From Amphibacillus sp. MSJ-3 (GTDB lineage Bacteria > Bacillota > Bacilli > Bacillales > Amphibacillaceae), in assembly GCF_018919165.1 (NCBI RefSeq), contig NZ_JAHLQM010000007.1:1-64000 (forward strand): DNA of 64,000 bases. The letters run 5' to 3'. The position numbers and the translations under genes are program-made. The notes under the pieces were generated by a model. It was not told the DNA's origin. It saw nothing but the letters and a program-made list of their open reading frames with translations, and made no database searches. Positions 53,735-62,967 of the stretch are shown here, in pieces; the first letter of the stretch is position 1; every line of letters starts with the position of its first letter.

Positions 53735-54823
53735 TTATTCATCCTTTAAGTCATATATCGCTAGCAATGCCCATATAAAAGCACCAACACCATGTAGATC
53801 ATTTATTGAGGTTGGACGCTCTATATAGTAATCATACACCCCTGCTGATGTCCCTATGCAAATAGAGTTTAATGAGAACTTATTATCCTCAATCGTTACC
53901 ATTTCTTTTATAATTCCTTTAAACGCATCTTCTACTACTTCTTTGTAACTTTCATCTAATAAACCTAAAGAAACACTACGAGCAATAATATAAACAAATA
54001 ATGCACTTCCTGAAGATTCAAGCCAGTTATCTTCTCGTTCTGGTTTATCTACTATTTGATACCAACAATGGCTTTCCTTATCTTGATAGCCTAAAAGCAC
54101 TTTACTATAATTTTTTAATTTGTCTTTTATATCCTCTCTTGCTGGAGAGTACTTTGGCAATAATTTCAGGAGTTCAACCAATGCTACCCCATACCAACCT
54201 GCAGAACGCCCCCATACTTCTGGTGAACATCCTGTCTCTGGACTTGCCCAAGGCTGGACCTTCTTTTCATCCCAAGCATGATAAAGTAACCCTGTCGATG
54301 GATTATACATATGTTTTCGCATTAATTTTTCTTGCATGAGTACTTGAAAAACTAAATCCGGCATTTGAAAATAGTGTGCACATTGGAGTAAGAACGGACC
54401 TGACATATATAAGCCATCTAGCCACATTTGATATGGATATTTATCTTTATGCCAAAAGCCACCTTCTGATGTTTTATTAATGCTGTAAATGATATGCATT
54501 AAACGCTTAGCAACAATCAAATAACGTTCATCTTTTGTTTTTTCATATAAAGGAAATAACAAGGTTCCTACTTGCAATGAATCTAGCTGATCACGATCAA
54601 AGTATAAATTACCATTTTCATCGATTAGAGAATCATAGTACCCTTTGATATATTCGAAATAGGTTTCGTCATCAGTTACCTGATACAGGCGATACATACT
54701 ATCCAAAAAGACGCTTTGGTGATAATGAAAATGCCCAGCTGGTGGTAATTGATAGGGTGTAAAAGTTGACATTATCGTCTCGCAAGCTATTTTTGCTAAA
54801 GATAATAAATCCTCTTTTTTCAT
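53735..54823 (-). CDS. Unsaturated glucuronyl/rhamnogalacturonyl hydrolase (GH105, YteR/YesR type)
   Basis: A 362-residue cytoplasmic (alpha/alpha)6-barrel hydrolase that removes the unsaturated uronic acid from lyase products, typically of rhamnogalacturonan I. Diagnostic segments are FWHKDKYPYQMWLDGLYMSGPF, whose Asp (about residue 136) is the expected catalytic residue, and CSPEVWGRSAGWYGVAL near 211. No signal peptide is seen, so the substrate must be imported, consistent with the ABC genes upstream. The start is ATG at 54823 with AGGAGGAAC before it. It is last in the operon. Substrate could be another polysaccharide. Confidence 0.9.
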   Translation of the reverse strand: MKKEDLLSLAKIACETIMSTFTPYQLPPAGHFHYHQSVFLDSMYRLYQVTDDETYFEYIKGYYDSLIDENGNLYFDRDQLDSLQVGTLLFPLYEKTKDERYLIVAKRLMHIIYSINKTSEGGFWHKDKYPYQMWLDGLYMSGPFLLQCAHYFQMPDLVFQVLMQEKLMRKHMYNPSTGLLYHAWDEKKVQPWASPETGCSPEVWGRSAGWYGVALVELLKLLPKYSPAREDIKDKLKNYSKVLLGYQDKESHCWYQIVDKPEREDNWLESSGSALFVYIIARSVSLGLLDESYKEVVEDAFKGIIKEMVTIEDNKFSLNSICIGTSAGVYDYYIERPTSINDLHGVGAFIWALLAIYDLKDE

Positions 54824-54882
54824 ATTCGTTCCTCCTAAATAACTACCACTAATCAAAATTGATCAGTGGTATCGTTATCCAT

Positions 54883-56223
54883 TTATTGCATTGCTTCTTT
54901 ATATTTAGCATTTGAAGCCTCCAAAGCTTCTGCCCATTCATCTAAAAAGACTTCTACTGTTTTTTCCCCACTCATAACAGATTGAATAGCAGGATCAATC
55001 TTATTATCTAATATTGAGCGGTAATCTGGTAAATAAAACGGTGGCTGATATAACATTGTATCCGGGTTGTCATAAACTTCAAAAGCAACCTTTATATGTT
55101 GTGCTTCATTAATCCATTCTTCTTCTAATACTTCTGAGTTTGTTGGAATCTGGCCAACTATTTGGTTCCAGTGACTTTGACTCGCTGCGTTATTTAAGAA
55201 TTCCACCAATTTAAATGCTTCTTCCGGATGTTCTGTATTCTTAAATATAGAAATTCCAATCGTATTTCCACCCTCAGCCACATAATTTCCGTTTATCGAC
55301 TTTGGAAGTGGTGCTGCTTCAAATTGATCCGCCTCTAATGATTTGCTATGTTCACCAAAAGAACCTATATTGTGATGTAAAATAGCAACCTTCCCAGTAT
55401 CAAAACCAGCTACCATTTCTTTATAATCATTAGTAATATCACTTTTCGGCGTATTTTTTTGATACAAATCAAAGTATTTATTTAAAAATTCCGCATGTTT
55501 TGGATCATTCACTGTTGCTTTTCCATTTTCATCAATATATTCAGTAATTCCTGAATAAGCATACATTAACCGTTGTAACTGCAAAGAGCCACCCGCTCCA
55601 CCGCGGATTGTATATCCGTAAATATCATTTTTAGTCATTTTATCAACTGAATCAAAAAAGGCATCCCATGTTTCTGGAGCTGTCATATTTTCTTTATCAA
55701 ATAAGTCTTTTCGAATCCATAAAATATCTAAATTTTGAGTATAAGGAACTCCATAGAGTTGGCCATCTTGCACAATATCCTTATTAAATTGAATTGCCCC
55801 TTCATTAATGGTATCTATTAATGGTGAATTTTCAAAATAATCATCTAATGGTAATAGCGCTCCACGAATTGAAAACTCGGGTAACCAACTAGATTGCAAC
55901 GAGGCGACATCTGGTGTATCATTTGCTGCTATCGAAGCGTCTAGCTTTGATTTGGCTTCATCTTTAGATAAACCTACATATTCAACTTTAATATTAGTAT
56001 GTTCCTTTTGAAATTCATCAATTAATTTTTCCCAAATAGGTGTACGATCTGGTCCAGCATTTTCATCCCAAAATACAAGTTCCACAGGTTCCTCAGTACT
56101 TCCATCATTGTCTGACCCTGCGTCAGCATTTCCAGTACTATCTTCTGAACCGCACCCTGTTAATACCATTACGAAAAAAACAACAACTCCTAAAATAGCT
56201 AACCAATCTCTTTTTTTAAACAT
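54883..56223 (-). CDS. ABC sugar transporter substrate-binding lipoprotein
   Basis: A 446-residue family 1 (MalE-like) solute-binding lipoprotein. The signal peptide ends in a lipobox VLTGC with Cys24 as the lipidated residue, followed by a Ser/Gly/Asp-rich linker. The body has ELVFWDENAGPDRTPIWEKLIDEFQKEH, DVASLQSSWLPEF and GNTIGISIFKNTEHPEEAFKLVEFL, typical of oligosaccharide binders such as YesO. It follows the two permease genes, with AGGAGG upstream. The ligand is probably an unsaturated oligogalacturonide or similar, inferred from the GH105 neighbour. Confidence 0.92.
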   Translation of the reverse strand: MFKKRDWLAILGVVVFFVMVLTGCGSEDSTGNADAGSDNDGSTEEPVELVFWDENAGPDRTPIWEKLIDEFQKEHTNIKVEYVGLSKDEAKSKLDASIAANDTPDVASLQSSWLPEFSIRGALLPLDDYFENSPLIDTINEGAIQFNKDIVQDGQLYGVPYTQNLDILWIRKDLFDKENMTAPETWDAFFDSVDKMTKNDIYGYTIRGGAGGSLQLQRLMYAYSGITEYIDENGKATVNDPKHAEFLNKYFDLYQKNTPKSDITNDYKEMVAGFDTGKVAILHHNIGSFGEHSKSLEADQFEAAPLPKSINGNYVAEGGNTIGISIFKNTEHPEEAFKLVEFLNNAASQSHWNQIVGQIPTNSEVLEEEWINEAQHIKVAFEVYDNPDTMLYQPPFYLPDYRSILDNKIDPAIQSVMSGEKTVEVFLDEWAEALEASNAKYKEAMQ

Positions 56224-56248
56224 CCTATTTCCTCCTAAATATATATTT

Positions 56249-57085
56249 TTAGCCCTTCACCGCTCCACCCATTCCATTAACGAGATGTTTTTGAGCTATG
56301 ATAAATAGAAAGATAGATGGTACTAAAGCGATAATACTTCCAGCTGCTAATGCACCATAATTAATATTGAATTCACCTAGCATAAAACTCAATCCAACAG
56401 GCAATGTAAATTTACTTTGGACATTTGTTAACATCAACGCTAACAAGAATTCGTTCCAAGCATAGATGAATACGTTGATCCCTGTTGCTACTATACCTGG
56501 GATTAATAATGGAAGAATGACTTGACGAATCGCTTGAAATCGATTCGCACCATCTACTGCCGCTGCTTCTTCTAGTTCACTAGGTATTCCTGCAATAAAA
56601 CCGCTCATCAAAATTGCCGAGAATGGGACTTGTACCGCCGAATAGACTAGAATCAATGAAAGTGGATGACTAATCAAGCCGATATTACTAAACATAACGA
56701 ACAAGGGAATAATTAACATTGATCTAGGAATAAATTGTGTCATCAAAAGAATTAACATCGCTGCACGTTTCCCTTTAAAGTCATACCGAGCTAAAGCATA
56801 GCCTGCTAATATCGATAAGGTAAGAGTTAAAACTACTGTACCTGCTCCTACATAAAAACTGTTTTTAAAGTACATATCAAAACCAACATCATTCCATGCA
56901 TTAATGAAATTTTCAAATGTAATATTTTTTGGTAAGTACTGAAGAGGCGATTTAATAATATCTCCTTCAGGTTTAAAGGCCGTAATTAAGGTCCAATAAA
57001 CAGGAAACAATGTCCACATTAACATGGCTAGCATAGGAAGATAAAAAGTCAATGATTTATCTAACTTACCTTGTTTAATTTGCAT
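56249..57085 (-). CDS. ABC sugar transporter permease (MalG type)
   Basis: A 278-residue inner-membrane permease with six predicted membrane segments. The cytoplasmic EAA loop reads EEAAAVDGANRFQAIRQVILPLLIPGI near 185-212, with the conserved G in DGA. It corresponds to YesQ in the yesOPQR arrangement. The start lies three bases after the upstream permease, with GAGGAGG before it. No ATPase gene is present here, so a shared MsmX-type ATPase elsewhere is expected. Confidence 0.93.
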   Translation of the reverse strand: MQIKQGKLDKSLTFYLPMLAMLMWTLFPVYWTLITAFKPEGDIIKSPLQYLPKNITFENFINAWNDVGFDMYFKNSFYVGAGTVVLTLTLSILAGYALARYDFKGKRAAMLILLMTQFIPRSMLIIPLFVMFSNIGLISHPLSLILVYSAVQVPFSAILMSGFIAGIPSELEEAAAVDGANRFQAIRQVILPLLIPGIVATGINVFIYAWNEFLLALMLTNVQSKFTLPVGLSFMLGEFNINYGALAAGSIIALVPSIFLFIIAQKHLVNGMGGAVKG

Positions 57086-57088
57086 AAA

Positions 57089-58003
57089 TTAGGCCTCCTC
57101 GAATTTTGAAATTTTCAAATATAAAAATGCGATGATTGAAAGGATAATAAATGCAATCACAGTCAAAGCTGAGCCATATCCAAAATCACTTCCATGAACA
57201 GCTGTTTTGGCAATATACATTGCGTAGGTCATTGTTGAATTTGCTGGCCCTCCGTTGGTTAAATTATATAGTAAATCAACGTTGTTAAATTCCCACACTG
57301 TCCGTAACAATGTAGTTAAGACAATTGTTCGTTTCAACTGAGGGAGTGTTACATAAATAAATGAAGTCAATCGATTTGCACCATCCATTGCAGCCGCCTC
57401 ATACAATTCTGCGGAAATATTTTGTAAAGAGGCTAGCAAAGTAATCGCAAAAAAAGGAATACCACGCCATAATTCAGCAATTACTACTGCAACAAATGCA
57501 CTGGTTGTACTTGAAAGAAAAGCTTTGGGTTCATTGATCAACCCGATCTTCATTAATAGATCATTAAATACACCCATATGTTCGTTGTACATCAAGCTCC
57601 AAATTACAGATGTAAGCACACCTGAAATTGCCCATGGAATAAAGACTAAGCCACGAGTTAAACCGCGAAATTTGAAATCTTTATTCAATAACAAGGCAAT
57701 TCCCATACCAAAAAACAATTGCAATAAGACTTGAGAAAGTACCCATTTGAAACTATTAACCAAACTTGGAATAAACAATGGGTCCTCGGTAAATATCTTC
57801 ACAAAGTTATCGATCCCTGCAAAATCATCATAAAAAGGTGCTGAAATATCATAATGTTGGAAGCTGTAATAAAAGATTCTTAGCATTGGAAAAAATAGCA
57901 AAGCAGTAATCATAACAAAAGAAGGTAATAATAATAGATAAGGTGCTTTAACGAATTTATGTTTTTTCTTTTTGCTTTGTCCTAGAGTAAGTCTGATTTC
58001 CAA
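57089..58003 (-). CDS. ABC sugar transporter permease (MalF/LacF type)
   Basis: A 304-residue permease with a basic N-terminus and six membrane segments. The EAA loop is YEAAAMDGANRLTSFIYVTLPQLKRTI near 213-239. It is the first gene of the transport operon and corresponds to YesP. The start is TTG at 58003, directly after a long GGAGGGGAGGGAA ribosome site; no ATG/GTG lies near. A CcpA-type site lies 40 bases upstream, so glucose repression is likely. Confidence 0.93.
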   Translation of the reverse strand: MEIRLTLGQSKKKKHKFVKAPYLLLLPSFVMITALLFFPMLRIFYYSFQHYDISAPFYDDFAGIDNFVKIFTEDPLFIPSLVNSFKWVLSQVLLQLFFGMGIALLLNKDFKFRGLTRGLVFIPWAISGVLTSVIWSLMYNEHMGVFNDLLMKIGLINEPKAFLSSTTSAFVAVVIAELWRGIPFFAITLLASLQNISAELYEAAAMDGANRLTSFIYVTLPQLKRTIVLTTLLRTVWEFNNVDLLYNLTNGGPANSTMTYAMYIAKTAVHGSDFGYGSALTVIAFIILSIIAFLYLKISKFEEA

Positions 58004-58043
58004 TTCCCTCCCCTCCTTAATACGTTTCTAAATATAACTTAAC

Positions 58044-58057
58044 AGAAAACGCTTACA
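58044..58057 (-). promoter_or_regulatory. Catabolite-responsive element (CcpA operator)
   Basis: AGAAAACGCTTACA matches the cre consensus TGWNANCGNTNWCA at all positions but one. It lies between the start of the transport operon (58003) and a possible -35 TTGACA near 58101-58106, a position suited to blocking transcription. Confidence 0.75.
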
Positions 58058-58176
58058 TATTACTTGTGATTTTTTAAGGAAAAACTCTATTTTTTTAAAC
58101 AATGTCAAAGTGGATAGGGAAATATGGTCATCCTTCAAAGGGGATATTTAAAATAAAATAACTTTAGGAAGTACTT

Positions 58177-59628
58177 TTATGATTTTATAGATTTTACATG
58201 TTCTCGATATTGCTTTGGAGTCATTTTACAATACCTTTTGAAACAGCTAGAAAAATAATTCGGATTATTGAATCCAGTCATCAATGCAATGTCAGTAATG
58301 CTATTTCTTGTTGTCTCTAATAATGTCTTTGCAGCTTCAATTCGGCGCTCAAAAACATATTCAGTATACCTTTTTCCTAACTCTTGTTTAAATAGGTAAC
58401 TCAAATAAGGATGAGATACATGAATGTGATCTGCCACACTTTGCAAAGATAAGGATTCGTCGGAATAATGTTGATCAATATAGTTTACCGCCTGGTCAAC
58501 TAAAGAAATTGGTTGATTCTTTGAATTCTCTTTTTTTATCCAGTTCTCTAGCTGTACCTGTAACAAATGAAGAATTTCCTTTGTGTCTTGACTTTTCTCT
58601 AGACGCTCATAGACATAATAATACTCCATTCTCCCTAAATCACCCTCATAAAAAATCAAGAATAGAAACTTCACTAATATAGGTTTTAAAATAGTGACCG
58701 GATGTTTCAAAAAGTCCTTATTTTTCTCTAGCTCTTTTAATTGATTATGTAATTCAAAAAAGCGACGGTTTTGAATCATTTCTACAAATTGAACTTCTAA
58801 TGCTAGTAGGTGCTCATTTAATTTATTACCAGATTTTATTTCATTTTCCTTAACAATGCCGTATTGAGAAAAACGAATCCACTCAAACTTCTCCCGGACT
58901 TTTTTTACGACTGCTGAAAAGTCTTCTTGCATGTTATAGCAGTCACTAATGACCAATGTTTGCCGATTTAACTTCAATTCTTGATTAAGAGCATCAAAAG
59001 AGTTTTGACTAGTTTGCCATTTTCCCTGATCAATCAATCCAAATACACTTCTATCATCTAATTCAATGATTGGATCGCATAATTGTTTGATCCATTTAAC
59101 ATAAGTACTATATTGAGTTATAAATAGAATATGGTATTTCTTTGGTAGTGTAAAAGCACTTATTAGTTCATTATGACTAATTCTACAGGGCGAAAAGAAT
59201 AGTCGATTTAAAAAAGAATGTTGTTTAAATTTCTTTTCTGATTGTTGAGTTATCAAATCTTCTTCTAATAAATCAAAAGCATTTTTAACCTGCGGAATTA
59301 AAACATCTTTATCTACTGGTTTTAAAATATAATCAAATGCCTTAATTTTTATTGCTGCTTTCGCATAATTAAATTCATTATATCCAGTTAGAAAAATAAT
59401 TTGGCACATTCGTTTCTTTATTGCCTCCTTTGCCATTGCAATTCCATCCATAAATGGCATGTTGATATCTGTAACAATGACCTGTGGCGAAAATTCTAAT
59501 GCTTTATTTAGTCCCTCTTTGCCATCTTTTGCTTCAATCACTTCCTCAATCTCTATTTGTTGCCAAGGTAATTGCATAAGAGCATTGCGAATAATCCATT
59601 CATCTTCCACAATCAATAGTCTTCGCAT
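58177..59628 (-). CDS. AraC-type response regulator (YesN type)
   Basis: A 483-residue two-component regulator. The receiver domain (1-120) has acidic E8-D9, the phosphorylated D54 in VIVTDINMPFMDG, T81 and K103 (ILKPVD). After a long linker the C-terminal AraC HTH pair (about 380-483) includes SLQSVADHIHVSHPYLSYLFKQELGKRYTEYV and DIALMTGFNNPNYFSSCFKRYCKMTPKQYR. It overlaps the kinase gene by 29 bases and lies just upstream of the transport operon it probably activates. Confidence 0.95.
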   Translation of the reverse strand: MRRLLIVEDEWIIRNALMQLPWQQIEIEEVIEAKDGKEGLNKALEFSPQVIVTDINMPFMDGIAMAKEAIKKRMCQIIFLTGYNEFNYAKAAIKIKAFDYILKPVDKDVLIPQVKNAFDLLEEDLITQQSEKKFKQHSFLNRLFFSPCRISHNELISAFTLPKKYHILFITQYSTYVKWIKQLCDPIIELDDRSVFGLIDQGKWQTSQNSFDALNQELKLNRQTLVISDCYNMQEDFSAVVKKVREKFEWIRFSQYGIVKENEIKSGNKLNEHLLALEVQFVEMIQNRRFFELHNQLKELEKNKDFLKHPVTILKPILVKFLFLIFYEGDLGRMEYYYVYERLEKSQDTKEILHLLQVQLENWIKKENSKNQPISLVDQAVNYIDQHYSDESLSLQSVADHIHVSHPYLSYLFKQELGKRYTEYVFERRIEAAKTLLETTRNSITDIALMTGFNNPNYFSSCFKRYCKMTPKQYREHVKSIKS

Positions 59629-61075
59629 CTTCTTCTCCTTTCGGAATAATGATTTTGACTTGAGCTCCTTTGGTAGTGCGCTCTAACCAGAGTCCGTATC
59701 CTTCACCGAAATATTGTTTGATTCTTAAATTAATACTCCTCAAACCAATTCCAATCAAGTTATTCTTTTTACCTGCTGGCTGATTGATTTCTCGATTAAT
59801 TTTCATGATATTTTCGGGTTTAATTCCTTTTCCATTATCTAAAATGATAATTTGTACACTATCTTTTACCATTTTAACATTGATTTTTATTAATCCTTTT
59901 TCACTTATTTCCTTTAATCCGTGAGATATTGAGTTTTCAACCACTGGTTGTAGAGATAGTTTTGGAATTCGTGCTTTTAATGCCTCCTGTTGATCAACCT
60001 TTATTTTATAAATAAAACGGCCACGATAACGGAGTTCCATAATTGTTAAGTAGATTTCTAAGTGTGATAATTCATCTGCTAAACTTACAATAATTTTTTC
60101 ATCACTTACTCCCTGACGGTAAAAATCAGCCAATGCACGAGTCATCATTGAAGCCTCTTCATTCATATTCATATCACTTAATGACTGAATTGAATATAGT
60201 GTATTATATAAAAAATGAGGATTAATCTGAGACTGCAATAGCTCAATTTTTAATCTATTCCGTTCTTCCGAATTATCATGATTTTCTTGCATTAATCTGC
60301 TATTTCTATGAATCATTTTATTGAAACTATCATACAAAATCATTAATTCTTTAAATCTAACTCCTTCTACATTTAATTGTTGAGGTTGTCCATTAATGCT
60401 AATCCCTTCAATCTCATAAGCAAAACGGCGTATGGGAACGGAAACAAATTGGTCTAATACAACAATAATAAGTGTCCCAATGACAATCAGAAAAACAATT
60501 AATGTAAGGGCTAAGGTAAAATAACTTTCTTGTCCTATTTTTAAATCTCGATCAGGAAATACAGCTATTAGTTTCCAATCATTAATAGAAAACGCTTTGG
60601 CCACGGTATGGTAGTCTTTACTATTTACCTGAATTTTTTGTTGACCTTCCTCAATTTGCTTAAAAACTAAGGAGGGAATTTCACTATTTTCAGGAAAAAC
60701 AATCTGTTGACTACTCAATAAAAATAGGGATCCATTTTCCGTAATATAACCATCATTTAAAACGGATTCTAACCAACTCCTTTTAATATTAAAAACAATC
60801 ACACCACTTGCTTCAGAACTATCATCTCCAATTACCTTTCCCAGTGATATCAACCCCTCATGTTCCGTGGAAAAAGGATTGTGTGTCGCATCTAACCAAA
60901 AATAATCACTATCTTGATTTTCCGTTAGATCAAAAAAGTCTTGATAATGAATCTCTGTGAGCATTTGCGGAATACTTCCCCCATTAAAAAAGAATTCACC
61001 ATCATTTACATTGATATAGATAGAACTCAATACATCTTGATAGCGGTAATAGAGATTCTTTATTGTCTCAGTCAT
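59600..61075 (-). CDS. Sensor histidine kinase, C-terminal part (YesM type, split)
   Basis: A 491-residue frame encoding most of a YesM-type kinase: rest of the extracellular sensor domain (about 1-185), a membrane segment (187-209), a HAMP-like region, the His_kinase motif QINPHFLYNTLY with His287, and HATPase boxes NSISHGLKEI, LDNGKGIKPENI and GIGLRSINLRI. A normal member also has an N-terminal membrane segment, which is encoded in the overlapping frame at 61072-61356. The ATG at 61075 has no clear ribosome site. So either a frameshift broke the gene or the two frames are made by frameshifting or re-initiation. Confidence 0.85.
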   Translation of the reverse strand: MTETIKNLYYRYQDVLSSIYINVNDGEFFFNGGSIPQMLTEIHYQDFFDLTENQDSDYFWLDATHNPFSTEHEGLISLGKVIGDDSSEASGVIVFNIKRSWLESVLNDGYITENGSLFLLSSQQIVFPENSEIPSLVFKQIEEGQQKIQVNSKDYHTVAKAFSINDWKLIAVFPDRDLKIGQESYFTLALTLIVFLIVIGTLIIVVLDQFVSVPIRRFAYEIEGISINGQPQQLNVEGVRFKELMILYDSFNKMIHRNSRLMQENHDNSEERNRLKIELLQSQINPHFLYNTLYSIQSLSDMNMNEEASMMTRALADFYRQGVSDEKIIVSLADELSHLEIYLTIMELRYRGRFIYKIKVDQQEALKARIPKLSLQPVVENSISHGLKEISEKGLIKINVKMVKDSVQIIILDNGKGIKPENIMKINREINQPAGKKNNLIGIGLRSINLRIKQYFGEGYGLWLERTTKGAQVKIIIPKGEEDAKTIDCGR

Positions 61076-61356
61076 ATTAATTGCTGATCTATGGAACCGC
61101 TTTCATTATTGATCACGTCAAATAAATTTGGATTATTATTCAAATAGACCATTTGTTCAAATAATTGGTCAAATGTTCGCTCTAAAACTCTGTGTTTATC
61201 TGTAACATTATTCGTTACATTACGAAATGTTGTCTTTGCAACTTCTTTAGATGTAGTAAAACTTGCAAAAAGTATAGAGAAAATGATCACTATCATTAAA
61301 AAAAATAAATAAACTGTACTTAACATTCGACTTAAAGATTTAGGCTTTCTTGTCAT
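61072..61356 (-). CDS. Sensor histidine kinase, N-terminal part (split gene)
   Basis: A 94-residue frame with a basic start, one membrane segment (VYLFFLMIVIIFSILFASF, about 15-33) and the beginning of an extracellular domain (VTNNVTDKHRVLERTFDQLFEQMVYL). It has a good ribosome site (GGAGAA seven bases before ATG). Its TGA stop overlaps the next ATG (ATGA), the second frame being shifted by one. Joined in one frame the two would give a YesM-type kinase of about 585 residues, the usual length. By itself this piece has no catalytic part. Confidence 0.75.
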   Translation of the reverse strand: MTRKPKSLSRMLSTVYLFFLMIVIIFSILFASFTTSKEVAKTTFRNVTNNVTDKHRVLERTFDQLFEQMVYLNNNPNLFDVINNESGSIDQQLI

Positions 61357-61517
61357 TTAAAATTCTCCAATCAAACAATTCATCAATTTATTATATAATA
61401 ACTTTCAAAAAGAAGACTTTCATTTTTTTATGAGAAAGTATAAATATTTATGGAGTATATAGAAATGATCACTATCTAAAGGGGGAATTAATCGTACTCT
61501 TTTGAATTTAGGGTGTG

Positions 61518-61545
61518 ATTATAAATCATTAACTAGACAATACAA
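61518..61545 (-). promoter_or_regulatory. Candidate sigma-A promoter of the kinase/regulator genes
   Basis: On the minus strand TTGTAT (61545-61540) and a perfect TATAAT (61523-61518) are spaced by 16 bases, about 160 bases before the kinase start. No gene lies in the 61357-61703 space. Confidence 0.45.
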
Positions 61546-61584
61546 ATCGGTTCTTTTGGGGAATACACAACACAGATAAACCAA

Positions 61585-61632
61585 AATAACAGTGTAACAG
61601 ATGCGCTTTACACATGCTGTTACACTGTTATT
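61585..61632 (-). terminator. Terminator of sigX-rsiX (long perfect inverted repeat)
   Basis: AATAACAGTGTAACAG pairs perfectly over 16 bases with CTGTTACACTGTTATT around a 16-base loop. On the minus strand TTTTGGTTT follows. It lies about 70 bases after rsiX. The arms contain TGTAAC, the sigma-X -35 element, probably by chance. Confidence 0.75.
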
Positions 61633-61703
61633 CAAATATACTCAAAAACCGTCATTTGGTTTATTACTTTCCTCATTACGGCTACTCCCATTAAGGCTTT
61701 TTA

Positions 61704-62954
61704 TTAGTGTAAAAGGACCGGGTTTACTGCATCTGGAACAGGAATCGGTAGTTCTAAGTCAAATGATCCCACCTGCAATAAATCATCCTCCAATCCAATA
61801 TTAACCCGATCGAAGTCAAAGCTTTTTGCTGTCATTAAAATGGCTTCAATCATCTCTTTGGTCATTCGATTATCACCAAATAATGAGTTGGCTTCGAAAT
61901 TAATCCTTAATACATCTTGATCTGATGGATCAACAGAAAATTCAACACCTGATGGAATCACTCCATAAATAGAGAACTCTGATTGATCATATTGCATTTC
62001 ACGAAGTGCCTCATCAATCGTAAAGAACTGTTCACCATCAAGGTTTTGTTTAATCGGAACTAACAATCGCTCTTTATCTTCAAATTGATAAATTTTATAA
62101 GCTAGATGATTAATTGGCTCTATTTCTAAAACAGAGAGTTTCCCAAACGATCCCAATTCAATATAATCAGTTGACTCCGTTTGAAGGTTCAATCCTTCTG
62201 CTGGATAATCGGCAAACATAAAATTGATCATATCCTGAAAGATATTTGCTAGCGTTGAACCTTGTGGAAATTGATAGTCATCCGCCACGTTCATATTTAT
62301 CGTTTGATAATCATCACTAAATTCAAACTCAACTTCTTCAAAAGGGAAAAGACTAACACCAAAGCTTTCTTCATCAATAAATGACGAGATTCGATTATAA
62401 GCATCATTGGGGTGACCATCATCAGTTGCACTTGTGTCAATTAACGAGATTGGGATAGCATACATAGCTTCTTGATCCATCACAGCGATATTATAAATGG
62501 GCAGATCATACTGATCATTATAATAAACTAACTGTTTGGCTTGGTTTGTTTCTTGATCTTGTTCTTCATCAATCGCTTTAGCATCATTAGTTGAATGCTC
62601 CATATTTTCATCACTGGATTCTTGACTCTCATTGATTTCAAGTGTACTCTTTTCTCTAATTTCTTGACTGTCTATATCACGCATATTATTTTGAAGTTCT
62701 GTAGCTTGATTAGCTATTTGGTCTTGCTTAAATACTCCTGTTTGAATCATAATAAGAATTAAAGCAGCGAATGCAATTGTCGCAATAGATGGGATAAACC
62801 ATTTAAAAAAATTATGTTTATCAGCAACTTTTACTCCATGTATTGTCTCATTAATTTTTTCATATAGTAATGTTTTGCTCTGTCGATCTTCAATCTTAGG
62901 CAAGGCTTTTAGTTGCTCAATCATTTTATTATATTCCTGATCTTGATCCATCAT
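61704..62954 (-). CDS. rsiX: Anti-sigma-X factor RsiX
   Basis: A 416-residue membrane-anchored anti-sigma factor. The short cytoplasmic N-terminus (MIEQLKALPKIEDRQSKTLLYEKI) precedes one membrane segment (IATIAFAALILIMIQ, about 60-75) and a large extracellular domain. Its last part matches RsiX of B. subtilis: AILMTAKSFDFDRVN and a closing LPIPVPDAVNP against LLTAKSFGF and IPVPAAPNP. The start is ATG at 62954 with AAAGGGTG upstream, 13 bases after sigX. The acidic linker after the membrane is longer than usual. Confidence 0.9.
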   Translation of the reverse strand: MMDQDQEYNKMIEQLKALPKIEDRQSKTLLYEKINETIHGVKVADKHNFFKWFIPSIATIAFAALILIMIQTGVFKQDQIANQATELQNNMRDIDSQEIREKSTLEINESQESSDENMEHSTNDAKAIDEEQDQETNQAKQLVYYNDQYDLPIYNIAVMDQEAMYAIPISLIDTSATDDGHPNDAYNRISSFIDEESFGVSLFPFEEVEFEFSDDYQTINMNVADDYQFPQGSTLANIFQDMINFMFADYPAEGLNLQTESTDYIELGSFGKLSVLEIEPINHLAYKIYQFEDKERLLVPIKQNLDGEQFFTIDEALREMQYDQSEFSIYGVIPSGVEFSVDPSDQDVLRINFEANSLFGDNRMTKEMIEAILMTAKSFDFDRVNIGLEDDLLQVGSFDLELPIPVPDAVNPVLLH

Positions 62955-62967
62955 TGCTTCACCCTTT

